A stretch of 64,000 nt of DNA from Burkholderia sp. Bp8992 (GTDB lineage Bacteria; Pseudomonadota; Gammaproteobacteria; Burkholderiales; Burkholderiaceae), in the NCBI RefSeq assembly GCF_003853705.1, contig NZ_QTQI01000004.1:186001-250000 (forward strand), in the 5' to 3' direction. Numbering within the stretch: the first letter of the stretch is position 1; every line of letters starts with the position of its first letter. Below, one piece after another: positions 44,040-51,439 of this stretch. The notes beneath the pieces were generated by a model, which worked only from the letters and a program-made list of their open reading frames with translations, made no database searches and was not told the origin of the DNA. Both the position numbers and the translations under genes were made by a program.

Positions 44040-46130
44040 TCAGAGCGGCACGTCGATCGTGCCTGCGCCCGTCGTGATCGCGTTCGCGCCCGGCGCGGCC
44101 GAGATCGGCGGCAGGTTCGCGCTCGTCAGCGCCGGCGCGGCACCCGGCGTGCCGCCGCGCGGCACCGTGCGGATCACCTGCGATGGCGGCAGCGGCGCGT
44201 CGCTCTTCAGGTGCTTCCACATCAGGTTCAGCGCCTGCAGGTTGTAGTAGTGGACCGGCACGAAGCGCGTGTCGAAGCCCGCAACCGGCAGGAACGCGTC
44301 GAAGTGCTGGCCGTTCGTCACCTCGTAGAACACGAGCCGGCTGCGCCCGGCTTCGCTGATGCCGTTCTGCGCGACATACGCACGCGATGCGTGGTTCACC
44401 GGCACGAGCGCGTCGCTGCGGCCCTGCACGATGATCGCCGGCTTGCCCTGCAGGTTCGCGTTCACGCGCACCGCATCGACGTTCGCGGGCATCCCGAGCA
44501 TCCCGTTCGTCCACAGCTGGCGCAGGCACGCCGCGCCCGCGAAGCTCGCATCGGGCGTCGCGAGCCGGTGGTCGACACCTGCGCCGTTGTTGAACACGAG
44601 GTCGATGCCGGCCGTCGGCGGCACGCCGTTGCCGACGCCGAACACGGCCGGCATCGGCGACGTGGCAGGCGCCGCGACCGCACCGGTCGCCGGATTGATC
44701 GTCGCGAAGCTGAAGTTGCACAGGTTGTCGGTAACGCGCGAGCGCGTGTACGCGTTCGCATAGGTGACCGCGATCGCCGGAATCGCCTGCGAATCCCACA
44801 TCGGCGCCTGCAGCAGGTCGGAATCGGCCAGATAGCCGGCCGCGTGGAGCTGCGCGAGCGCGTCGGCCGCCTGGCTCTGCGTGTCGGCGCCCGCCACCAG
44901 CCCGGCCGCGGCGAGCGTCGCGCAGCGCTGCGTGCGGATCGACTGCGTGGTCGCGGCCGGCAGCGCGCTCAGGTACGGCGCGCCGGCGAGCGACGCCGAC
45001 GCGGCCGCGCACGGCTGCAGCAGGTTCGCGAGCGTCGCGTAGTCGGCCAGCGGCCGGCCGAACGACGGCACCGGCTGGCCGCCCGTGCGCACGACCGCAT
45101 TCGGCGCCATCCGCACGTTGACCTGCGGCTCGCCGACCACCACCGCGGTAATCCAGCCGCGGTTGTCCTGCTCGGCCGCCGCGAGCGACGCGCCGCCGCC
45201 GTTGCTGACCGACGCGGCAATCGTCGTGATGTCGCCCGCGCGATAGCGCACGCCGTGATGCGAGCCGTCGATCAGCGGTCCGAACTGCTCGTTGAGTGCC
45301 CAGTACGCGAACTCGACCGACTGCAGCGTCACGCGCCCCCAGTCCTGCTCGGGATTCTGCTGCGAATGCGCGTGCTTGAATGCGTAGCGGTTCGGGAAGC
45401 GGCTGTTGAACGCGGCGAGGTCGCCGCTCGTCACGTTCGCGGTGAACAGGCTCGCGGTGCCGGCCAGCACGGCGTTCGCGAGCGTGCCGTCGATCAGCGT
45501 CACGGTGTCGGAGCCGAGCTCGTGCGCGCCGTTGCCGCCGCCCTTGTCGTTGTAGGCGACCGCGCAGCCGCGCTTGAGCGCCCACTCGCCGGCCGCGGAG
45601 ATCGCGCCGTACACGCCGCGCGAGCCCGACGACGTCGCGGTGACGATGCAGGGCTGTGCCGGATCGAAGCTGGCGGGAACCTGCACGAGCAGCGTCACGT
45701 TTTTGGTGCCGCTGCCGTCATCGGAATACGCGAGATATTCGGTGCCGGCGATCTTGCCTTCGCCGAGCGTGTCGTTGCCGTCGAGATCGACGTTCGGCCC
45801 CCAGAAGCGGCCATAGCCGCCATTCACGCTCATGTCGACGAGCGCGCGGTAGTTCGACCAGATGGCCAGGCGGCGCAGTTCGGCGCTCGTCGGCCGCGAC
45901 GCGTTCGCGAAGCCGGGCGCGGTGGCCGTGCCGAGGCCCGTCTTGCCGAGGCCGGCCGTCAGCAGGTCGTCGCTCGCGCCGTCGTAGGCCGTCGTGCGCA
46001 CGCTGCCGGACACGAAGCCGGGCAACCGGTTGCGCTCGGCCGAATCGTCGCCGTTGCAGGCGCCGAGCATCGCGACCGCGGCCAGCGCCGCACCCCACAC
46101 CACCCGCCTGCCCCACCCGAGTTTCGTCAT
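44040..46130 (-). CDS. D-(-)-3-hydroxybutyrate oligomer hydrolase, lipoprotein
   Basis: A 696-residue enzyme with a lipoprotein-like signal (AMLGAC, Cys25). It belongs to the 3HB-oligomer hydrolase family (PhaZ2/PhaY type), which splits short 3-hydroxybutyrate oligomers released from PHB. The nucleophile is probably the serine of VSNGGGAS (near residue 309); YNDKGGG and ITATSSGSRG-like segments (VTATSSGSRGVYGA) also fit. The ATG at 46130 gives the signal; an earlier in-frame ATG at 46199 does not. Length matches the family. Export suggests use of external or periplasmic oligomers. It ends at a strong terminator. Confidence 0.88.
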   Translation of the reverse strand: MTKLGWGRRVVWGAALAAVAMLGACNGDDSAERNRLPGFVSGSVRTTAYDGASDDLLTAGLGKTGLGTATAPGFANASRPTSAELRRLAIWSNYRALVDMSVNGGYGRFWGPNVDLDGNDTLGEGKIAGTEYLAYSDDGSGTKNVTLLVQVPASFDPAQPCIVTATSSGSRGVYGAISAAGEWALKRGCAVAYNDKGGGNGAHELGSDTVTLIDGTLANAVLAGTASLFTANVTSGDLAAFNSRFPNRYAFKHAHSQQNPEQDWGRVTLQSVEFAYWALNEQFGPLIDGSHHGVRYRAGDITTIAASVSNGGGASLAAAEQDNRGWITAVVVGEPQVNVRMAPNAVVRTGGQPVPSFGRPLADYATLANLLQPCAAASASLAGAPYLSALPAATTQSIRTQRCATLAAAGLVAGADTQSQAADALAQLHAAGYLADSDLLQAPMWDSQAIPAIAVTYANAYTRSRVTDNLCNFSFATINPATGAVAAPATSPMPAVFGVGNGVPPTAGIDLVFNNGAGVDHRLATPDASFAGAACLRQLWTNGMLGMPANVDAVRVNANLQGKPAIIVQGRSDALVPVNHASRAYVAQNGISEAGRSRLVFYEVTNGQHFDAFLPVAGFDTRFVPVHYYNLQALNLMWKHLKSDAPLPPSQVIRTVPRGGTPGAAPALTSANLPPISAAPGANAITTGAGTIDVPL

Positions 46131-46268
46131 CGCCGCCCCCTCGATATCGTTATCGGTCCGCCGCCGCGCCGCGCGCGGCTGTCGGCCTTTGAAGCGCAAA
46201 CGGGCCCCGGCATGCCGGGGCCCGCCTGGAAACGGGCGCGCGCGACGCTCGCGCGCCGCCGCCCGGCG

Positions 46269-46634
46269 TTACTGCTGCTGAACCGTCAGCTTGTTCGAGA
46301 CCGACGTCACGCCGCTCACGCCCTTCGCCGCCTCTTCCGCCTTGTCGATCTGAGCCTGGTCGGGCACCGTGCCCTCCAGCGTGATCGCGCCGCCCTTCGA
46401 ACGCACGACGATGTTCGCCACGTCGATGCCGCCTGCCTTCGTAATGGCCTTGCGCACCGCGTAGCCGAGCTTGCGGTTCGCCTTCTTCGCGGTTTTCGCG
46501 GCGGCCTTCGGCGCGCTCGTCGCGGCCGCCGGCGCTTCCGTTGCCGCTGCGTCGCTCGACTGCGCATATACGCTGCCCGACAGACAGGCCGCCACGGCGG
46601 CGACACCCAACGCTCTCAACACGATCGACTTCAT
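46269..46634 (-). CDS. Periplasmic BON-domain protein
   Basis: A 121-residue protein with a signal peptide (ending near GSVYAQ), an Ala/Lys-rich linker and one BON domain in the C-terminal half (KAGGIDVANIVVRSKGGA, then LEGTVPDQAQIDKAEE and VSGVTSVSNKL). BON domains bind phospholipids or other envelope partners; OsmY is a known member. It starts about 140 bases upstream of the 3HB-oligomer hydrolase on the same strand and may share its transcript. Confidence 0.88.
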   Translation of the reverse strand: MKSIVLRALGVAAVAACLSGSVYAQSSDAAATEAPAAATSAPKAAAKTAKKANRKLGYAVRKAITKAGGIDVANIVVRSKGGAITLEGTVPDQAQIDKAEEAAKGVSGVTSVSNKLTVQQQ

Positions 46635-47048
46635 GCTATCTCCTTATCACTCCGGAACGGCCGTGCACAGTACGGCCGAATACCCCCAAAAACAGCCGGC
46701 CCGCGCGCGAACGGGCGGGACAGCCGGTGTTTTCCACGGCGATACGAGAGAGGCGTCACGGGCCGGCGGCCGGCGCTCGCTGAAAGCGGGCCGGCCGGGC
46801 CGGGCAGCCGCCGGCCGGACGCGCCCGGTCTCATTGCGTGCCGGGTCGCGCGCGAATCGGGCGCGGCTGCGTCGCACAATGTAATCCAGCGCCCGCCGAA
46901 GCGCAAAGCTTTTGACGCGCGGCCGCCCGCCGCTGTCGCCGGCGCGCCGCGCCGGGCGCCCGACTCGCGCATGCGCGGTGAAACCGGGTACCATCGCCGC
47001 GAGAATCCACATCGCCCGTGACAACCGCCCGACCGTCACCGATGCGTC
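46635..47048. other. Divergent gap between BON and TAXI genes
   Basis: 414 bases without a credible gene. A perfect 7-bp inverted repeat, CGGCCGT (46658-46664) and ACGGCCG (46672-46678), lies just ahead of the BON gene and may sit in its leader. Nothing else was assigned. Confidence 0.5.
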
Positions 47049-48515
47049 ATGCCAGCGTCATCCGCCGACCCCATGAAGCCTGCCCGCCCTCGCCCGCCCC
47101 GCCGCATCCTCGCCCGCTTCGTCGCGGTGTCGTGGCGCGACCTCGCGCTGTCGATCGGCCCGACCGTGCTGCTCGCCGCCGCGGCCGTCTGGCTCGCGGT
47201 CAAGCTGATCCAGCCGGCGCCGCCGTCCACGCTCGTGATCTCGTCCGGCCCGCCCGGCAGCACGTACTGGAACGCCGCGCAGAAGTACAAGGCGATCCTC
47301 GCGAAGAACGGCGTCACGCTCGACGTCCAATCGTCTGAAGGGTCCGCGCAGAACCTCGCGCGGCTGTCGAACCCGAACGCGCCGGTCGACGTCGGTTTCG
47401 TGCAGAGCGGCGTCGGCCCGAAGGAGCGCGACGAACACCTCGTGTCGCTCGGCAGCATCGGCTACGTGCCGCTCGCGATCATGTACCGCGGCCCGGTCGT
47501 CGCACGCCTGTCCGACTTCAAGGGCAAGCGGCTCGCGCTCGGCGCGGAAGGCAGCGGCGCGCGCGAGCTGAGCCTCGCGCTGCTGAAGATGAACGGCATC
47601 GTGCCCGGCGGCCCGACCGAGCTGCTGCCGACCGCCGGCGAGGACGCGGCAACCGCGCTGCTCGACGGCAAGATCGACGCGGCGTTCCTGTCCGGCGATT
47701 CGACGCAGATCCCGGTGATGGCGAAACTGTTCCGCGCGCCGGGCGTGCACGTGTATTCGTTCACGCAGGCCGAGGCCTACGCGCGGCGCTTTCCGTACCT
47801 GACCGCGATCACGCTGCCGATGGGCGTCTACGATCTCGGCCACAACCTGCCGCCCGCCGACATCCACACGGTCGCGCCGACCATCGAACTCGTCGCACGC
47901 GACTCGCTGCACCCCGCGCTGTCCGACCTGCTGATCGAGGCCGCGCGCGAGGTGCACGGCCACGCGACGATCCTGCAGCACGCGGGCGAATTCCCGTCGC
48001 CCGTCACGCGCGGGTTCCCGCTGTCCGACGACGCCGCGCGCTACTACAAGTCGGGCAAGACCCTCCTGTACCGGCGGCTGCCGTTCTGGGTCGCGAGCCT
48101 GGTCGACCGGCTGCTGGTCGTGGTCGTGCCGCTGATCGTCGTGCTGATCCCCGGGCTGCGGCTCGTGCCGTCGCTGTACGGCTGGCGCGTGCGCTCGCGC
48201 ATCTACCGCTGGTACGGCGCGCTGATCGCGCTCGAGCGCCGCGCGCTCGGCGAGCACACGGCCGAGGAGCGCGTGCAGTTGCTCGACGAGCTGGACGACA
48301 TCGAGGAAGCCGTGAACCGGATGAAGATGCCGCTGGCCTACGCCGGGCAGTTCTACGTGCTGCGCGAGCACATCGGCTTCGTGCGCGAACGGCTCACCGC
48401 GCACGACCATGACACGCCGGCGGGCACGCCGGGCGCCAGCGGCCCGCCGAATGCGCGCGCCGAGGCCGCGCCGCCGGGCGGCACGCCCCCTCGGGCGACT
48501 CCCGGTTCCGCGTGA
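47049..48515 (+). CDS. TAXI-family solute-binding protein with two membrane anchors
   Basis: A 488-residue protein. A membrane helix at about 33-52 is followed by a TAXI (TRAP-associated extracytoplasmic immunogenic) binding domain (about 60-345; GPPGSTYWNAAQKY, VGFVQSGVGP, GAEGSGARELSLALL). A second helix (LLVVVVPLIVVLIPGLRLV, about 357-375) leads to a cytoplasmic tail with a coiled-coil-like ERVQLLDELDDIEEAVNRM. No TRAP permease gene is present nearby. Such two-anchor forms occur in proteobacteria and may act as sensors or transporter partners. The first ATG at 47049 is used; ATG 47073 is also possible. Confidence 0.82.
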   Translation: MPASSADPMKPARPRPPRRILARFVAVSWRDLALSIGPTVLLAAAAVWLAVKLIQPAPPSTLVISSGPPGSTYWNAAQKYKAILAKNGVTLDVQSSEGSAQNLARLSNPNAPVDVGFVQSGVGPKERDEHLVSLGSIGYVPLAIMYRGPVVARLSDFKGKRLALGAEGSGARELSLALLKMNGIVPGGPTELLPTAGEDAATALLDGKIDAAFLSGDSTQIPVMAKLFRAPGVHVYSFTQAEAYARRFPYLTAITLPMGVYDLGHNLPPADIHTVAPTIELVARDSLHPALSDLLIEAAREVHGHATILQHAGEFPSPVTRGFPLSDDAARYYKSGKTLLYRRLPFWVASLVDRLLVVVVPLIVVLIPGLRLVPSLYGWRVRSRIYRWYGALIALERRALGEHTAEERVQLLDELDDIEEAVNRMKMPLAYAGQFYVLREHIGFVRERLTAHDHDTPAGTPGASGPPNARAEAAPPGGTPPRATPGSA

Positions 48516-48609
48516 GCGGACGATCCGCGATCATTGCTGCATGCGCGTGCCGCCGCGTAACATGGAGGCCGCCGCCAGGCGCCGCACGCCCCACCCTCTG
48601 GAGAACGAC

Positions 48610-49248
48610 ATGACAACCGGCCTCGACACCGCCCAACCCGCCTGGTTCTTCGACTTCGTGTCGCCGTTCTCGTATCTGCTGCTCGAGCAGCATGACAAAT
48701 GGCCGGACGTGCCGTTCGAACCCGTGGCCGTGTCGCTGGCCGACCTGCAGCGCCACTGGGGCCAGCGCGCGACCGCCGACGTGCCGGCCAAGCGCGTGTT
48801 CACGTACCGTCACGCGCTGTTTCGCGCGGAACAGCTCGGCATCCGCTTCAAGATGCCGCCCGCGCACCCGTTCGATTCCGACAAGCTGCTGCGCCTCGCG
48901 ATCGCGCTGCGCGCCGATATCGCGACCGTGCTGGAAATGTTCCGCTTCATCTGGCGCGACGGCAACGATCCGTCGACGCCGGAAGGCTTCGCGGCGCTGT
49001 GCGAGCGCGTCGGCGTCGGTCACGGCGACGAGCTGATCGAATTCGAGGAAACCACCGCGCAACTGGTCCGCAACAATGCCGACGCGATCGCGCTCGGCGT
49101 GTTCGGCGTGCCGACGTTCTGGATGAACCAGCAGCTGTTCTGGGGCGAGGACGCGCTGCCGATGGTGCTGTACTGCGCACGCACGCCGAACTGGCTCGAA
49201 TCGCGCGAGGTCAAGCGGATCAGCACGCTGCCGAAGGGCCGTGCGTGA
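48610..49248 (+). CDS. 2-hydroxychromene-2-carboxylate isomerase family (kappa GST/DsbA fold)
   Basis: A 212-residue protein of the NahD/kappa-class GST family. The N-terminal WFFDFVSPFSYLLLEQ segment with the catalytic serine, and the cis-proline loop GVFGVPTFWMNQQLFWGEDALPM, are typical. In naphthalene breakdown NahD isomerises 2-hydroxychromene-2-carboxylate with glutathione. No aromatic degradation genes are nearby, so the true substrate is open. The ATG at 48610 follows a TGGAGA site. Confidence 0.85.
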   Translation: MTTGLDTAQPAWFFDFVSPFSYLLLEQHDKWPDVPFEPVAVSLADLQRHWGQRATADVPAKRVFTYRHALFRAEQLGIRFKMPPAHPFDSDKLLRLAIALRADIATVLEMFRFIWRDGNDPSTPEGFAALCERVGVGHGDELIEFEETTAQLVRNNADAIALGVFGVPTFWMNQQLFWGEDALPMVLYCARTPNWLESREVKRISTLPKGRA

Positions 49249-49316
49249 TGGCCGGTATCACGCACGCCAACGCGCGGCTGCGGTAAGGTTACGCGTCACC
49301 CGAACACCCCCAACCG

Positions 49317-50264
49317 ATGGAAGACGACGACCGTACCGCCTCGCTCGACATCTGGCTCGTGCGCGTCTTGCGCACGCTGCTGCTCGAGCGCAGCGTCACG
49401 CAGGCCGCGCTGCGGCTGAACCAGACCCAGCCCGCGATCAGCACCGCGCTGCGCAAGCTGCGCGAGACGCTGAACGACCCGATCCTCGTGCGCGGCAAAT
49501 CCGGCATGGTGCCGACCGAATACGGTGCATCGCTGCTCGAGGCCGCGCAGCGCGCGCTGCGTGAGGTCGACTTCATCGCGACGCCGCACGGCGACTTCGA
49601 TCCGTCGTCCGCGCGACGCACGTTCCGCGTCGCAGCGCCCGACTATCTGAACGATTTCTTCATGCCGACGCTGATCGAGCGCTTTCGCGACGCGGCGCCG
49701 CATGCGCACCTGGAAATCGATTCGCTGAATCCCGCGCTCGACCACGCGGGCGCGCTCGAATCAGGCGCGCTCGATCTCGTGATCGGCAACTGGCCGAAGC
49801 CCGACCCGCAGTTCGCGCGCCAGGACCTGTTCTCCGACACGATCGTGTGCCTGATGCGCGACGCACATCCGCTCGCTCGCGTGCCGCTCACGCGCGAAGC
49901 GTACGCGTCGGCGGCGCACGTCGCACCGACTCCGTACACCGGCGACAAGCGCAACGCGATCGAAATCGGCCTCGCACGCGCGCGCCTCACGCGGCGCATC
50001 GTGACGACGCTGCCGTACTTCGGCATCGTGCCGCAGGTGCTGCTGCAGTCGGACCTGATCTTCACGACGACGCGCCGCTTCGCGACGCACTATGCGCAGT
50101 TGCTGCCGCTCGTCGTCGTCACGCCGCCCGTGCCCTTTCCGCGCATCAAGAGCTACCTGCTCACGCATCCGCAGCCCGACCGGCCGACCGACATCGCGTG
50201 GCTGTGCGCGCTGATGCAGAGCGTGTCCGACGAGCTGACGGTCGCCCGCACGCGCAAGCGCTGA
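49317..50264 (+). CDS. LysR-type transcriptional regulator
   Basis: A 315-residue LTTR of the NodD/LeuO-like type. The N-terminal winged helix has VTQAALRLNQTQPAISTALRKLRE and DPILVRGKSGMVPTEYG. The effector domain covers about 95-300. It lies 68 bases after the isomerase gene on the same strand; whether it controls that gene is unknown. Confidence 0.9.
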   Translation: MEDDDRTASLDIWLVRVLRTLLLERSVTQAALRLNQTQPAISTALRKLRETLNDPILVRGKSGMVPTEYGASLLEAAQRALREVDFIATPHGDFDPSSARRTFRVAAPDYLNDFFMPTLIERFRDAAPHAHLEIDSLNPALDHAGALESGALDLVIGNWPKPDPQFARQDLFSDTIVCLMRDAHPLARVPLTREAYASAAHVAPTPYTGDKRNAIEIGLARARLTRRIVTTLPYFGIVPQVLLQSDLIFTTTRRFATHYAQLLPLVVVTPPVPFPRIKSYLLTHPQPDRPTDIAWLCALMQSVSDELTVARTRKR

Positions 50265-50291
50265 CGCGCGGCCGGCACGCCACGCGGCCGC

Positions 50292-50693
50292 TCAGGCCGT
50301 GCAGAAGGTTTCCTGCAGATGGGTCCAGCGCACGACGCCCGCCGCGTCGCGTTCGAACACGGCCGTCGCACGGCGCGCGGGCAGTTCGCCCGATGCCGCG
50401 TGCTGCGCCTCGAGATAGGTGATCACCGCATGCGATGCGCCGGTCGCGAGCACGCGAATGTCCGACAACGTGATGCGCAGCCCCGGCTTCGCGCCGGCGA
50501 GCTTCGCGAACAGCGCGCGCGTACCGTCATGGTCGACGACGCGGCCGTCGGTCAGGATCATCGTGAAGCCTGGGGAAAACGCGGCGAGCAGCGCGTCGAG
50601 TGCCGCGGGCGCGGTATCGACGCCGGACAGCCAGCGCTCGATGGCGACGAGGCTCGCATCGAGCGTGTCGAGATAGATCGGGTGATCGGACAT
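50292..50693 (-). CDS. NTF2-like (DUF4440/SnoaL-type) protein
   Basis: A 133-residue single-domain protein with the NTF2-like cone fold pattern: LDALLAAFSPGFTMILTDG, then VITYLEAQH and a C-terminal WTHLQET strand. Members are small-molecule enzymes or binding proteins; the ligand is unknown. The ATG at 50693 gives the natural start (MSDHPIYLDTL). It lies downstream of xdhC on the same strand, separated by a large hairpin, so co-transcription is uncertain. Confidence 0.8.
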   Translation of the reverse strand: MSDHPIYLDTLDASLVAIERWLSGVDTAPAALDALLAAFSPGFTMILTDGRVVDHDGTRALFAKLAGAKPGLRITLSDIRVLATGASHAVITYLEAQHAASGELPARRATAVFERDAAGVVRWTHLQETFCTA

Positions 50694-50698
50694 GGGCG

Positions 50699-50739
50699 TG
50701 CACGGTAAGGCGCGGCCCGATGCCGCGCGTTGCCGTGCA
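50699..50739. repeat. Large imperfect hairpin between xdhC and the NTF2-like gene
   Basis: An 18-base arm at 50699-50716 and its near-complement at 50722-50739 match at 16 of 18 positions, with a 5-base loop. No T run follows on either strand. It may block or process read-through from the xdh operon. Confidence 0.55.
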
Positions 50740-50769
50740 GTGTATGCAAAAACGCGCGACCGCGCGGCG

Positions 50770-51438
50770 CTATCGCGAGCAGGACGCCTCGTCGCGTGCG
50801 CGGCCGGCCGCTGCCGCCTTCGCATCGGCCACCGGCATGCCCGAGCGCACCTGCAGCAATTCCGCGCACACGGCCACCGCGATCGCGCCCGGCGCCTTGT
50901 CGACGATGCCCGCGACACCGATCGGGCACACCATCTCCACGAGCCGCGCCGGATCGACGCCGCGCGCGGCAAGCCGGCGCTCGAACTTCACGCGCTTGGT
51001 GCGCGAGCCGATCATCCCGAAGTACGCGTAGTCGCGCCGCCGCATGATCTGCGCGGCGAGCGAGAAGTCGAGCGCGTGGTTGTGCGTCATCACGAGGAAA
51101 TACGCACCGGGCGGCGCCGCATCGACGACGGCCTCCGGCGTGTCGGTCGGCTCCGGCTGCACGTTCGGCGGACATTCGTCCGGGAACAGCTCGTCGCGCG
51201 TATCGACCCACTGCACGACGCACGGCAGCGCGCCGAGCAGCGTGACGAGCGCGTGGCCGACGTGCCCCGCGCCGAACAGCACGATGTGCATCGGCGCCGG
51301 CGTGCCGGTCGCGCGGTTGCGCTGGCCGGTGCCGGGTGCGAACGGCTGCATCGACGACGGCGCGGTGCGGCACGCGCCTTCGCACCCCGCGACGGGTGCG
51401 CAGGACGCGGGACGCGGTGGACGAGCGGGCCCGTTCAC
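50770..51438 (-). CDS. xdhC: Shortened XdhC-type molybdenum cofactor insertion protein
   Basis: A 222-residue protein with the XdhC Rossmann domain: HIVLFGAGHVGHALV near residue 50, WVDTRDELFP and VMTHNHALDFSLAAQIM, then GMIGSRTKRVKF. XdhC binds sulfurated molybdenum cofactor and loads it into xanthine dehydrogenase. Full-length homologues have about 100 or more further residues forming the N-terminal XdhC_CoxI domain with its GSAPR motif. Here the GTG start at 51438 follows the xdhB stop at once, leaving no room for it, and the first 48 residues are Pro/Ala/Cys-rich and unlike the family. It may be a 5'-deleted or highly diverged gene. Another XdhC could serve the enzyme. Confidence 0.78.
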   Translation of the reverse strand: MNGPARPPRPASCAPVAGCEGACRTAPSSMQPFAPGTGQRNRATGTPAPMHIVLFGAGHVGHALVTLLGALPCVVQWVDTRDELFPDECPPNVQPEPTDTPEAVVDAAPPGAYFLVMTHNHALDFSLAAQIMRRRDYAYFGMIGSRTKRVKFERRLAARGVDPARLVEMVCPIGVAGIVDKAPGAIAVAVCAELLQVRSGMPVADAKAAAAGRARDEASCSR

Positions 51439-51439
51439 G

